Shown piece after piece: positions 17,920-26,675 of a stretch of DNA of 40,117 nucleotides. A program made the position numbers and the translations under genes. Source of the DNA: a candidate division CSSED10-310 bacterium (GTDB taxonomy: Bacteria > CSSED10-310); the NCBI GenBank assembly GCA_003558985.1, contig PWNJ01000248.1, forward strand, positions 1-40,117, written 5' to 3'. Below the pieces are notes generated by a model. It was not told the origin of the DNA. It did no database searches and saw nothing but the letters and a program-made list of their open reading frames with translations. How positions within the stretch are numbered: position 1 is the stretch's first letter; each line of letters begins with the position of its first letter.

Positions 17920-18888
17920 ATGAGATTAATCGGGCAAATGCTATCCTGGATATACTGGCACCCGATTCGACGTTTTGTGCAGTTTCTGCCAAGAAAACAG
18001 GTTGTATCCTTTGGATTTCTTATCGGCTCCATCAATTATTATACTCGTAAACGAAAGCGAACTATTGTAACGAATGAAATCACATCTTTTTTTTCTGAAC
18101 CGGTACCGCAAGACCAACTTGAAAATGCGACCCTTAACAGTTTTCGTCAGTCTTCAGTTGTTGGGCTGGAAACATTTTGTTTTCCCACAATAGGTGTTGA
18201 AAATGTGAATGCATGGATGAGGGTTCACGGTACTAATCATTTGAACCGGGCTTTGCAAATGGGAAAAGGAGTGGTTGTTGTTCTGGCGCATTTCGGAGCA
18301 AATCAAATGGTGATGGCGGCCTTGGGTTACCGAGGATACGCGGTTAATCAGATTGGCAGCCGTCCGGATGACTGGCACAGAATATCCGGTATAGAACCGA
18401 CATCTATTGAGAAGAAAATTTTCAAAACGCGTTTGTCGCTGGAACGTTACTTACCTGCGAATTTCATTTATATCGACAAATCAATGCGCCCTGTTTTTAG
18501 TGCCTTGAAGCAGAATCAAATAATGTTAATGGCCGCAGATGGCAGAGCTGGATCCCGCTTTTTCAGTGTTCCATTCTGCTCCAGAACGATGAATGTTTCA
18601 GCCGGTCCTTTTCGAATTGCTGCTTTGACTGGCGCTTCATTGATTCCGGTTTTTCCTGTCAGAGATACAGATGGTGTCCACGATCTTCATATTGGAGCGC
18701 CTATTCAGCCAAATGTTACTGCTACGGATGCTTCATGGGCTGAGAAAGCATCTGTTATTTATGCAGAAAAACTGGCAGAATGGGTACGTTTAAGACCGGA
18801 TCACTATGCCATGTTAATGGCTGAAGCCCGAATTCGCAGTAAAACTGACAAGGTTCCTTTGTTTGAGGATTTTCATGAAACGCAATAA
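17920..18888 (+). CDS. LpxL/HtrB-like lysophospholipid or lipid acyltransferase
   Basis: The 322-residue protein belongs to the LpxL/HtrB acyltransferase family (Pfam lip_A_acyltrans type). It has the block GKGVVVVLAHFGANQM, then MAADGRAGSRFFSVPF and SAGPFRIAALTGASLIPVF, all family signatures. The catalytic motif is normally HX4D or HX4E, but here it reads H124-F-G-A-N-Q129, with glutamine in the acid position. The enzyme may use a relaxed mechanism, a different acid, or bind rather than transfer acyl chains. Being between radical SAM genes and a membrane GT2, it suggests the cluster product is a lipid or lipid-linked molecule. It overlaps the GT2 gene by 14 nt. Confidence 0.87.
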   Translation: MRLIGQMLSWIYWHPIRRFVQFLPRKQVVSFGFLIGSINYYTRKRKRTIVTNEITSFFSEPVPQDQLENATLNSFRQSSVVGLETFCFPTIGVENVNAWMRVHGTNHLNRALQMGKGVVVVLAHFGANQMVMAALGYRGYAVNQIGSRPDDWHRISGIEPTSIEKKIFKTRLSLERYLPANFIYIDKSMRPVFSALKQNQIMLMAADGRAGSRFFSVPFCSRTMNVSAGPFRIAALTGASLIPVFPVRDTDGVHDLHIGAPIQPNVTATDASWAEKASVIYAEKLAEWVRLRPDHYAMLMAEARIRSKTDKVPLFEDFHETQ

Positions 18889-19939
18889 TGCATCCATCAG
18901 TATTGTCATTCCGGCCAGAGATTCTGAGGCAACATTGCAGACAACCCTGGATTCTATACAAAAGCAAACACTCTTACCTGATGAAGTCATTATTGTTGAT
19001 GATGGCTCAAAAACTCCAGTTCAAAACCTGGATTATAATTATTCGATGAAAATTTTGCGTAATCCTGAGTCTTTGGGTCCGGCGGCTGCCCGTAACAGAG
19101 GAGCTCAAGCTGCTGAAGGTGATATTATTTTGTTTGTAGACGCCGATGTATTTCTTTCACCAGATGTAACACTGCGTATATCTAAAATCTTGAATACCAT
19201 GACTGACACATGTGCTGTTCAGGGGGTTTACTCACAAAAAGTTCCTGACGGCTATAATGTATTCACACGCTATCAGAATCATTACTATCATTATGTTTTT
19301 AAGCGAATTGCAAATCCTTATACTGCGATTTGTGCGACATACTGTTTTGCAATTCGAAGAAACATATTTCTTGATATGGGTGGTTTTGATACACGCATTG
19401 TAAAACCGACTGTTGAGGACGAAGCATTTGGATATTCGCTGGCAAATGCCGGCCACACAATTTATCTGGATACTGACTGCAGAGTGATGCATTTGGCGAA
19501 GTATAACTTCAGCCAGTTGATTTTCAGAAAATTCCGAATGAGTTTTTTTCAGGCGGGAAACTTTTTTAGCGGAGTAAAACCACCTCTCTTGAATGAAGCA
19601 GGTCAAAACAAAACACATCATCCGGCAGATATACTTTTTGCTGTTGTTTTGTCTCCGTTACTGTTTCTGGCTTTGTGTATCAAACTACCTGTTTTCGCTG
19701 TTGTTCTTTTTGTTTATATCTCCGCAAACATCCGATTCTGGCGATTTTTGAACCGTATAGAAGCACCTGTTTTTTTTGTTGAAATGCTTTTTATAACATG
19801 GGTCGATCAGGTCACGATTTTTATTGGACTGGCAGCCGGTACACTTCATTATTTCGTTTCCCTGCTATTTAACCGACTCTCCACCAGAGAGATAAACCAG
19901 GATATTCTGCAAAACAACACCGAAAACTCGCAACAATAA
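18875..19939 (+). CDS. Membrane-anchored GT2-family glycosyltransferase
   Basis: I chose ATG 18875, with GAGG 6 nt upstream; the frame is open to a TTG at 18863. The 354-residue product has a GT-A domain with IVIPARDSEATL, VIIVDDGS and the metal-binding DADV in ILFVDADVFLSPD. The acceptor-side EDEAFGYSL (ED motif) comes next. Two or three C-terminal membrane segments follow from about residue 245 (ILFAVVLSPLLFLAL onward). Such enzymes transfer a sugar to a lipid carrier or lipid at the cytoplasmic membrane. It is the last gene of the five-gene cluster, and the gap before the IHF-like gene carries a new promoter. Confidence 0.9.
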   Translation: MKRNNASISIVIPARDSEATLQTTLDSIQKQTLLPDEVIIVDDGSKTPVQNLDYNYSMKILRNPESLGPAAARNRGAQAAEGDIILFVDADVFLSPDVTLRISKILNTMTDTCAVQGVYSQKVPDGYNVFTRYQNHYYHYVFKRIANPYTAICATYCFAIRRNIFLDMGGFDTRIVKPTVEDEAFGYSLANAGHTIYLDTDCRVMHLAKYNFSQLIFRKFRMSFFQAGNFFSGVKPPLLNEAGQNKTHHPADILFAVVLSPLLFLALCIKLPVFAVVLFVYISANIRFWRFLNRIEAPVFFVEMLFITWVDQVTIFIGLAAGTLHYFVSLLFNRLSTREINQDILQNNTENSQQ

Positions 19940-19969
19940 AAAATTGGTTGTTAATCATAAGGCTGATCC

Positions 19970-19998
19970 TTGACATTCGTCCTTATGGTCAATAAAGT
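19970..19998 (+). promoter_or_regulatory. Sigma70-type promoter upstream of the IHF-like gene
   Basis: TTGACA (19970-19975) is followed after 17 nt by TAAAGT (19993-19998), the same -10 as the lipoprotein-dinG promoter. Transcription would start near 20005, leaving a leader of about 74 nt. The 139-nt gap holds no gene and no glycine-riboswitch fold that I can see. Confidence 0.45.
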
Positions 19999-20078
19999 TT
20001 TGCCGGTTGTTTATAGTATCCGGTATCGATGATTCCGGATTTATATTTAAATCAGGCTTATGAATAAGGAGTAGCGAC

Positions 20079-20357
20079 ATGACAAAAGAGGATATTGTTA
20101 ATCGCATCTGGGAAGAACTTGATCTAAACAAAAAAGAAGCTGCTGATATTATTGATCAGTTACTGACCAATATGAAAATGGTTTTGAAAGATGGCGAAAA
20201 GCTTAAGATCGGTGGATTTGGTGTATTTGAAGTTCGCGAACGTAAACCACGGATGGGACGTAATCCAAAAACCGGTGAGCCGGCAGAAATAAAAGCTGGT
20301 CAGACAATCAAGTTTAAACCCGGTAAAACTCTTCGAAACGCAGTGTCCGAAGGTTGA
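20079..20357 (+). CDS. ihfA: HU/IHF-family DNA-bending protein, IHF-alpha-like
   Basis: The 92-residue DNA-binding protein has the helical dimer core (residues 1-45), the beta saddle (KIGGFGVFEVRERK) and the DNA-contacting arm with MGRNPKTGE, where the conserved proline intercalates into DNA. A C-terminal helix ends the protein (IKFKPGKTLRNAV). The FEVRERKPRMGRNP arm fits IHF-alpha better than HU; the gene symbol follows that resemblance. A strong AAGGAG site lies 10 nt before the ATG. It precedes gcvT by 57 nt with no visible terminator, so it may share a transcript with the glycine cleavage genes. It acts on the nucleoid as an architectural factor. Confidence 0.85.
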   Translation: MTKEDIVNRIWEELDLNKKEAADIIDQLLTNMKMVLKDGEKLKIGGFGVFEVRERKPRMGRNPKTGEPAEIKAGQTIKFKPGKTLRNAVSEG

Positions 20358-20414
20358 TTCGCTCATCTTACTAAAACATTTTATTTCAATAGTTGAGAAT
20401 GGAGATTTGTATTA

Positions 20415-21509
20415 ATGACTCAATTAAAACAAACAGGGCTATATAAAGCCCATATTGAAGCCGGGGGGAAAATGGTTCCATTTGCTGGTTTTGAGCTCCC
20501 GATTCAATATGATTCAATCAAGTCCGAACATATCGCAGTTCGAACTGCCGCTGGTATGTTTGATGTCAGTCATATGGGGGAAATCTTTTTATCTGGTCCT
20601 GATGCTATTGCAAATGTACAGAAGCTTGTCACTCAGAACATGGATAAAATTAAGCCTAACAGAGCTGTTTATTCGGGCATGCTCTATGAAAACGGAACAT
20701 TTGTGGATGATATTCTTGTATATCGTATGGCTGAGAACGAGTTTATGCTGGTTGTTAACGCCGCCAATCTGAACAAGGATTATGAATGGATAAAAAAGAA
20801 TCTTTTTGGAAACTGCAAATGTGAAAACAGAAGTGATCAAATCACGCAAATTGCTGTTCAGGGACCGGAATCGAAACAAATCGTACAGAAACTGACATCT
20901 TTAAACCTGGATGATCTGAAATATTATCGTTTTCGAAATGACCATATTGCAAATATTGAAGCAATCATATCACGAACCGGTTATACCGGTGAACTTGGTT
21001 ATGAATTGTATTTTGACAAAACACACAGCATGGCCATGTGGAATGCATTGATGGAAACCGGCAGGGATTGTGGACTCAAACCTGCCGGATTGGGGTGCCG
21101 GGATACGCTACGACTTGAAGCCGGAATGCCCTTATATGGCAATGATATTGACGATCAGCATACTCCGCTTGAAGCCGGCCTTGCATGGACAGTGAAGTTC
21201 AAAAAATCTGATTTTAATGGAAAACAAGCGCTGGTTGCTCAACAGGAAAAGGGGCTTGAACGCCATTTGATCGGTTTTGAACTGCTAACAAAAGGCATGC
21301 CACGACCAGGATATGAAATCCTGGATGGCGACACCAAAATAGGCGTTCTGACAAGTGGAACCATATCCATCTCTGTGGGCAAACCAATTGGTATGGCTTA
21401 TGTTAAATCCGGTTATGAAACCGAAGGTACTGAGTTTGACGTTGTTATTCGTGACAGGCGATTACGGGCAAAGGTTGTCTCAATGCCTTTTTATAAAAAA
21501 CCAGAGTAA
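20415..21509 (+). CDS. gcvT: Glycine cleavage system T protein (aminomethyltransferase)
   Basis: The 364-residue T protein transfers the methylene group from aminomethylated H protein to tetrahydrofolate and releases ammonia. Family blocks are present: FAGFELPIQYDS, AGMFDVSHMGEI, GRTGYTGELGYELYF-type sequence (SRTGYTGELGYELYF), GCRDTLRLEAGMPLYG and TSGTISISVGKPIGMAYV. The length is standard. It is the first gcv gene and is followed by gcvH 44 nt later, then gcvPA and gcvPB. No glycine riboswitch is visible in the 57-nt gap upstream. Confidence 0.96.
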   Translation: MTQLKQTGLYKAHIEAGGKMVPFAGFELPIQYDSIKSEHIAVRTAAGMFDVSHMGEIFLSGPDAIANVQKLVTQNMDKIKPNRAVYSGMLYENGTFVDDILVYRMAENEFMLVVNAANLNKDYEWIKKNLFGNCKCENRSDQITQIAVQGPESKQIVQKLTSLNLDDLKYYRFRNDHIANIEAIISRTGYTGELGYELYFDKTHSMAMWNALMETGRDCGLKPAGLGCRDTLRLEAGMPLYGNDIDDQHTPLEAGLAWTVKFKKSDFNGKQALVAQQEKGLERHLIGFELLTKGMPRPGYEILDGDTKIGVLTSGTISISVGKPIGMAYVKSGYETEGTEFDVVIRDRRLRAKVVSMPFYKKPE

Positions 21510-21553
21510 CGCTTTAGTAGTTATTTTAAGTGCTCTACTCAAAGGAGGATAAT

Positions 21554-21940
21554 GTGAAATTAAACAGTGCATACAAATATACAAAAGATCATGAGTGGGT
21601 GGATATTGAGGGCGAAATTGCCACAATAGGTATTACTGCTCATGCCGCAGAACAGCTTGGTGATGTAGTTTTTATAGAGTTTCCGGAAGTCGGCTCAGTA
21701 TTTGACAAGGGAGATGTATTTGGTGTTGTTGAGTCTGTGAAGGCCGCTGTTGACTGTTATATTCCCGTGTCAGGAGAAATTGTTGAAATTAATGAAGATC
21801 TTGAATCCGCACTGGAAATCATGAATGATGATCCGGAAAATGAAGGGTGGATAATTAAAGTCAGACTTGCGGATACATCCGAGCTTGATGAGTTGTTATC
21901 AGCAGATGACTATGCTGAATATCTTTCAACTCTTGAATAA
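21554..21940 (+). CDS. gcvH: Glycine cleavage system H protein (lipoyl carrier)
   Basis: The 128-residue lipoyl carrier shuttles the aminomethyl group between the P, T and L proteins. I chose GTG 21554 because AAAGGAGG ends 5 nt upstream; the frame is open to 21530. The lipoylated lysine is K63 in VVESVKAA. YTKDHEWV at the N-terminus and IMNDDPENEGWIIKV near the end are family signatures. No lipoate ligase or synthase gene is present in the window, so the attached cofactor must be made from elsewhere. It sits between gcvT and gcvPA with a 24-nt gap to the latter. Confidence 0.96.
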   Translation: MKLNSAYKYTKDHEWVDIEGEIATIGITAHAAEQLGDVVFIEFPEVGSVFDKGDVFGVVESVKAAVDCYIPVSGEIVEINEDLESALEIMNDDPENEGWIIKVRLADTSELDELLSADDYAEYLSTLE

Positions 21941-21964
21941 CCTTTTTTAGCGAGGAAAAAGATT

Positions 21965-23323
21965 ATGCATTATATTCCACTGACGGAAGAAGAATGCCGT
22001 CAGATGCTAAAAGTGATAGGAGTGTCATCTATAGATGATCTGTTAAAGGATATTCCTGCTAAAAAGCGTCTGAAACAGGCATTGAATTTGCCGGAAGCCA
22101 TGAGTGAGCAGACGTTGACCCGTTATATGCAGGCATTGGCGCAGAATAATGTAACCCATGAAAGCTTGCCCTGTTTCATGGGAGCTGGGGCGTATCGGCA
22201 TTTTGTTCCCGCAGCAGTTCGTTCCATGTCCGCCCGTTCCGAGTTTGTGACTGCCTATACACCCTACCAACCTGAAATCAGCCAGGGATCACTTCAGGCG
22301 ATGTTTGAATATCAGACAATGATGACTCAGTTAACCGGCCTGCCCGTGTCCAATGCATCGATGTATGATGGAGCCATGGCTGCAGCCGAAGCGGCTCTGC
22401 TTGCAGTCCGGTCTTCCAGAAATAATGTGATCGCCGTATCCAAAACACTGAATCCAGCATATCGAACTGTGCTTGAGACATATACAGCCAATGCGGGTGT
22501 ATCATTATTGGAGCTGCCTTTAGCTGATAACGGTCAAACGGATTTGTCACCACTTGCTGATACAGATCCGAAATCGCTGGCGGGCATCATGATTCAATCA
22601 CCGAATATGCTGGGTGTAATTGAGGATGTTGAATCGACAAAATCAAGCATTATAAATCCCAAAACCCTGCTGATCGTTGTTGTAACGGAAGCGCTATCGC
22701 TGGCTGCTTTGAAACCTCCAGGTGAATGCGGCGCTGATGTGGTTTGCGGTGAAGCTCAGTCACTGGGATTACCCGTTAATTATGGCGGTCCATACCTTGG
22801 TTTTTTTGCTGTCAAAGATAACCTTGTACGAAAAATGCCGGGGCGGGTTGTTGGAATGACGGTTGACAGTGATGGAAAATGCGGTTTTGTAAACACATTG
22901 TCCACCCGTGAACAACATATACGCCGCGATAAAGCAACCTCAAATATATGCACCAATCAGGCACTGTGCGCTATCACTTCTGCAATGTATATGACATGTA
23001 TGGGACGCAAAGGACTTCGTGAAGTTGCATTGCTGAACATGAAAAAATCCGCTTGTCTGAAGGCGGGCATTCAGAAGATTAAAGGGTTTTCCATTCCTTT
23101 CGAGGGACCTGTTTTCAATGAATTTACCATCACATATTCCGGTGACACGGAATCACTTCAAAAGCATCTTGCTGAAAAAGGTATAATCGGCGGATATGAT
23201 TTGCGGTGTACCTATCCTGAACTGGGTAATGCGATGGTTGTGTGCGCAACCGAAACCAATACGCTGGATGAGATTAATCAGTTTGTTTCGGCTTTGGCCG
23301 AATGGGCCGGGGAGGTAAGTTGA
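21965..23323 (+). CDS. gcvPA: Glycine dehydrogenase (decarboxylating) subunit 1
   Basis: The 452-residue N-terminal half of the P protein corresponds to the split form found in many bacteria. Family blocks include YIPLTEEECRQML, SLPCFMGAGAYRHFVPA and YTPYQPEISQGSLQAMFEYQTM. VNTLSTREQHIRRDKATSNICTNQ carries the family's conserved cysteine block. It forms an alpha2beta2 complex with GcvPB, which holds the pyridoxal phosphate lysine. Together they decarboxylate glycine onto the lipoyl arm of GcvH. The stop codon shares one base with the gcvPB ATG, so translation is coupled. Confidence 0.96.
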   Translation: MHYIPLTEEECRQMLKVIGVSSIDDLLKDIPAKKRLKQALNLPEAMSEQTLTRYMQALAQNNVTHESLPCFMGAGAYRHFVPAAVRSMSARSEFVTAYTPYQPEISQGSLQAMFEYQTMMTQLTGLPVSNASMYDGAMAAAEAALLAVRSSRNNVIAVSKTLNPAYRTVLETYTANAGVSLLELPLADNGQTDLSPLADTDPKSLAGIMIQSPNMLGVIEDVESTKSSIINPKTLLIVVVTEALSLAALKPPGECGADVVCGEAQSLGLPVNYGGPYLGFFAVKDNLVRKMPGRVVGMTVDSDGKCGFVNTLSTREQHIRRDKATSNICTNQALCAITSAMYMTCMGRKGLREVALLNMKKSACLKAGIQKIKGFSIPFEGPVFNEFTITYSGDTESLQKHLAEKGIIGGYDLRCTYPELGNAMVVCATETNTLDEINQFVSALAEWAGEVS

Positions 23324-24828
23324 TGAATTGCAAAGATCCTTTTCCTGCTGCCAGCGGGTTAATATTTGATGAACCATTGATATTCAAACGAAGCGTTCCC
23401 GGACGGGTCGGCTGTTCGTTACCTGAAGATGATATGGAAGGTTTTTCGTTTGATCTGCCGGATGATCGCTATTTGCGTCAGGATATACACGGAATGCCTG
23501 AGGTATGTGAGCTGGATATGGTCAGACATTACACAAGGTTATCCCAGTGGAATTATTCGGTTGATCTTGGCATGTATCCTTTAGGCTCATGCACGATGAA
23601 GTACAATCCGAAGGTCAATGAAGAACTGTCTAATATTCCCGGTTTTTCTCAATGTCATCCGCATTCACCCATTCATTTGTCACAGGGTTCCCTGAAACTG
23701 ATGTTTGAGTTGGCTGACTATTTGAAAGAAATCAGTGGATTATCGGCTGTTTCGCTTCAACCCGCTGCTGGAGCCCAGGGTGAACTGGCCGGAATGTTAA
23801 TGATACGAGCCTGGCATTTGAATAATAATGATGAACAACGTGTGAATGTTTTAATACCGGATAGCGCTCACGGAACCAACCCGGCCAGTTGTGTTCTGGC
23901 TGGATTAAAGGCGGTTGAGATAAAAAGCGGTTCTGACGGCCGTCTTGACCCTGAAGTTATTAAACCGTGGCTGAATGATTCCCTGGCAGGTATCATGATG
24001 ACCAATCCGAATACACTGGGAATATTTGAAACGCATGCTGACACAATTTCGGATATGATTCATCAGGCAGGTGGTCTGGTTTATATGGACGGCGCTAATC
24101 TGAATGCATTGATGGGCATTGTGAAGCCCGGTGATTTGGGCGTTGATGTTCAGCACATAAACCTGCATAAAACATTCTCAACACCCCATGGCGGAGGTGG
24201 TCCAGGTTCCGGACCGGTCGCCGTTTCTGATAAGCTGGCACCCTTTCTGCCAATACCGATCATTGAAAAAGACGATTCGCGATATTTTCTACAATGGGAT
24301 CGCCCGTTAAGCATCGGACGGCTTCATGGGTTTTTCGGAAATTTTGCAGTCATGGTCCGCGCTTATGCCTATATTCGCACTCTTGGTCCTGAGGGAATTA
24401 AAAAAATAGCACAAACTTCAATTCTAAATGCGAATTATATTCAGGAACAATTGCGTGATGCATTCCACCTTCCCTATCCGGATGTGTGCAAACATGAATG
24501 CGTTCTGAATGATCAATTGCAGTCGCAATACGGTATTACAACAATGGATATCGCAAAACGGTTGATGGATTACGGATTTCACCCGCCCACTGTATATTTC
24601 CCATTAATTGTGCAGGGAGCTATAATGATAGAACCAACTGAAAGTGAATCTCGACGCAATATGGATCAGTTTATAAATGCTCTGCTGCATATAGCACGTG
24701 AGGCAAAGGAAAATCCGGAAATCGTCAAATCAGCGCCGCATCTGCCAAAAATGAAACGTCTGGATGAAACACTGGCAGCGCGGAATCTGACTTTACGTTG
24801 GACTGAGGATGAACAAGGAGATACTTAA
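23323..24828 (+). CDS. gcvPB: Glycine dehydrogenase (decarboxylating) subunit 2
   Basis: The 501-residue C-terminal half of the P protein holds the cofactor. The pyridoxal-phosphate lysine is in NLHKTFSTPHGGGGPGSGP, and ALIPDSAHGTNPAS-type sequence (LIPDSAHGTNPASC) and LYPLGSCTMKYNPK-type sequence (MYPLGSCTMKYNPK) are family signatures. I chose ATG 23323 with GGAGGT 6 nt upstream; the frame is open further to 23302. It is coupled to gcvPA by a one-base overlap. Its last 20 nt overlap the AlkD-like gene. With gcvT, gcvH and gcvPA it completes the P-T-H set, leaving out only the L protein. Confidence 0.96.
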   Translation: MNCKDPFPAASGLIFDEPLIFKRSVPGRVGCSLPEDDMEGFSFDLPDDRYLRQDIHGMPEVCELDMVRHYTRLSQWNYSVDLGMYPLGSCTMKYNPKVNEELSNIPGFSQCHPHSPIHLSQGSLKLMFELADYLKEISGLSAVSLQPAAGAQGELAGMLMIRAWHLNNNDEQRVNVLIPDSAHGTNPASCVLAGLKAVEIKSGSDGRLDPEVIKPWLNDSLAGIMMTNPNTLGIFETHADTISDMIHQAGGLVYMDGANLNALMGIVKPGDLGVDVQHINLHKTFSTPHGGGGPGSGPVAVSDKLAPFLPIPIIEKDDSRYFLQWDRPLSIGRLHGFFGNFAVMVRAYAYIRTLGPEGIKKIAQTSILNANYIQEQLRDAFHLPYPDVCKHECVLNDQLQSQYGITTMDIAKRLMDYGFHPPTVYFPLIVQGAIMIEPTESESRRNMDQFINALLHIAREAKENPEIVKSAPHLPKMKRLDETLAARNLTLRWTEDEQGDT

Positions 24829-25531
24829 ATCTATTCGGGAGTATTGTCGAAAGTTGACCGATCCGGATATTGCATCGCACAGTCGGCGATATTTTAAAAC
24901 CGGACCAGGTGAATATGGGGAAGGCGATGTGTTTCTTGGTATTCGAACTCCTGACCTGAAAAAGACAGCAAAGTTGTATAAGGATACCGATCCGGCCACG
25001 GTGTCAGCGCTATTGAAATCCAGATATCACGAAGAAAGAACCGTTGCTTTACTCATCTGGGTCTATCAGTTTCAAAACGGTACACCCGAGGCACAACAAC
25101 GCATTTTTGAAACTTATCTTGCTCACACACGATGGATAAACAATTGGGATCTGGTCGATATATCAGCTTACAAAATTGTCGGCGCTTATCTTTATGACAA
25201 AGACCCGGCAATACTGTTTTCTCTGGCGCAATCCAGATCACTTTGGGAACGACGCATCGCAGTTATTGCTACGTTAGCTTTTATTCAGAAAAACCGTTTC
25301 AATGAAACATTGTCACTGGCTGAAATGCTTTTGCATGACCACGAAGACCTGATCCATAAAGCCGTTGGCTGGATGCTTCGGGAAGTTGGCAAAAGGGATA
25401 TGCAGCTACTGCTTGCGTTTTTAAACCCCCGTTACAAGCTTATGCCCAGAACAATGCTTCGATATGCCATAGAAAAGTTTGATAAACCTTTGCGGAAGAA
25501 GTTTCTTTCGGGGGAAATACAGACTTGTTAA
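24809..25531 (+). CDS. AlkD-family DNA alkylation repair glycosylase
   Basis: The 240-residue HEAT-like-repeat protein resembles AlkD, which excises bulky or cationic alkylated bases without flipping them. Residues matching the B. cereus AlkD active site are visible: W113 and D117 in NNWDLVD, R148/R149 in LWERRIAV, and W188 in AVGWMLREVGKRD. GIRTPDLKK near residue 44 and MPRTMLRYAIEKF near the end complete the family pattern. The ATG lies 20 nt inside gcvPB, so the two are translationally linked, although their functions are unrelated. It overlaps the next gene by 7 nt. Confidence 0.9.
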   Translation: MNKEILKSIREYCRKLTDPDIASHSRRYFKTGPGEYGEGDVFLGIRTPDLKKTAKLYKDTDPATVSALLKSRYHEERTVALLIWVYQFQNGTPEAQQRIFETYLAHTRWINNWDLVDISAYKIVGAYLYDKDPAILFSLAQSRSLWERRIAVIATLAFIQKNRFNETLSLAEMLLHDHEDLIHKAVGWMLREVGKRDMQLLLAFLNPRYKLMPRTMLRYAIEKFDKPLRKKFLSGEIQTC

Positions 25532-26670
25532 TATCAACAGAACGGCTGATTGTTAAAAAAGCATGTCTGGAGGACGCTCCATTTATCGTATCACTATGGA
25601 ACAATCCGGATATAATGAACAATGTTGGTTATCCGGAAGGTCTGAATTGCACTGAGTCCGATATCAGAAATCAAATAGCACATCAGAAGGGGCCAGGTTT
25701 GCTGAACCAGTTGCTGGTTGTTCGCAAAGCCGCTTCTGAAACACTCATAGGTCACGCTTATATGTCTGTATCCGAAAACTCAAATAGCAGCAGAACAGAC
25801 ATTAAACTTTTACCAGTTTATCAGGGTAAACGTTATGGAATCGAAATAAAGACCGCATTGATACAGTACATTTTCGAGCACACTGAATGTCATTATGTCG
25901 AAGCCACACCTAATCTGGCAAATCATCCAAGCATTCGTATGCAGGAGTCGGTTGGAGCTTTCAGAATTGGTCGAGGTCTTTTCAAGCCGAGTTTGAACGC
26001 ACCGGTTGTCTCCAAACCGGTTGATTACTGGATATACAGAGTATATAGGGATACACCTGCATATCCTGACTGCAGGAAAAGACTTCATCGATATTCAGCG
26101 ATTATTCCAGTAGCAGGTCGTTCACAAAGAATGCAATGTTTCAAACCATTGCTACCCTGGCCGCCGGATAGTGACAGCCAATACACAGTAATTGAATCTG
26201 CCGTTCAGGCGCTTCTGAACGCTGGCGTCGATCCCCTGATTACAGTTGTCGGTTATCGAGGTGACGATATCAAACAAAGGTTATGCGGATGGCCCGTACG
26301 GATCGTTGAAAACATGAAACCTACTGAACCAATGATGACATCAGTTATCAAAGCTTTACCAGAAATACCGTCTTCATCGGCGGTTTTTATTCACCCGGGT
26401 GATCATCCTTCAGTTGAACCCGAAACGATATCCTGTTTGATTGGATATCATGAACAAGAACCCGGCAGTATACATATTCCTGTATATAATGGTAAAAGTG
26501 GACATCCAGCCCTGTTTCCGCCCAATCTGCTGCGCAAACAAGCTGTTTTTCATTTGCCGAATGGGCTTCGATCACTCATACACAGCAAAAGACACGCTGT
26601 TGTCTATCATCAGGTAAATGATACAGGCGTTTTGAAAAACCTGGATTATCCGACTGATTATGTAATCTGA
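25525..26670 (+). CDS. GNAT acetyltransferase fused to MocA-like nucleotidyltransferase
   Basis: The 381-residue protein joins two domains. Residues about 1-175 are a RimJ/RimL-type GNAT N-acetyltransferase (LISTERLIVKKA, then LLPVYQGKRYGIEIKTALI, the acetyl-CoA-binding region). Residues about 190-381 are a MobA/MocA-like nucleotidyltransferase. It has the nucleotide loop AGRSQRM (198-203) with K207, the metal-binding-type HPGDHPSV, and GHPALFPP, as in molybdenum-cofactor cytidylyltransferases. The canonical glycine after the arginine-methionine pair is replaced by glutamine. The start is TTG 25525, inside the AlkD-like gene. There is no stop between the domains. The combination is unusual; one substrate handled by both halves is plausible. 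Confidence 0.83.
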   Translation: MLISTERLIVKKACLEDAPFIVSLWNNPDIMNNVGYPEGLNCTESDIRNQIAHQKGPGLLNQLLVVRKAASETLIGHAYMSVSENSNSSRTDIKLLPVYQGKRYGIEIKTALIQYIFEHTECHYVEATPNLANHPSIRMQESVGAFRIGRGLFKPSLNAPVVSKPVDYWIYRVYRDTPAYPDCRKRLHRYSAIIPVAGRSQRMQCFKPLLPWPPDSDSQYTVIESAVQALLNAGVDPLITVVGYRGDDIKQRLCGWPVRIVENMKPTEPMMTSVIKALPEIPSSSAVFIHPGDHPSVEPETISCLIGYHEQEPGSIHIPVYNGKSGHPALFPPNLLRKQAVFHLPNGLRSLIHSKRHAVVYHQVNDTGVLKNLDYPTDYVI

Positions 26671-26675
26671 TAATG

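Noticed and set aside
20358..20414. Possible glycine riboswitch before gcvT
   Set aside because: The gap is only 57 nt and lacks any glycine-aptamer core; the 139-nt gap before the IHF-like gene also lacks one.
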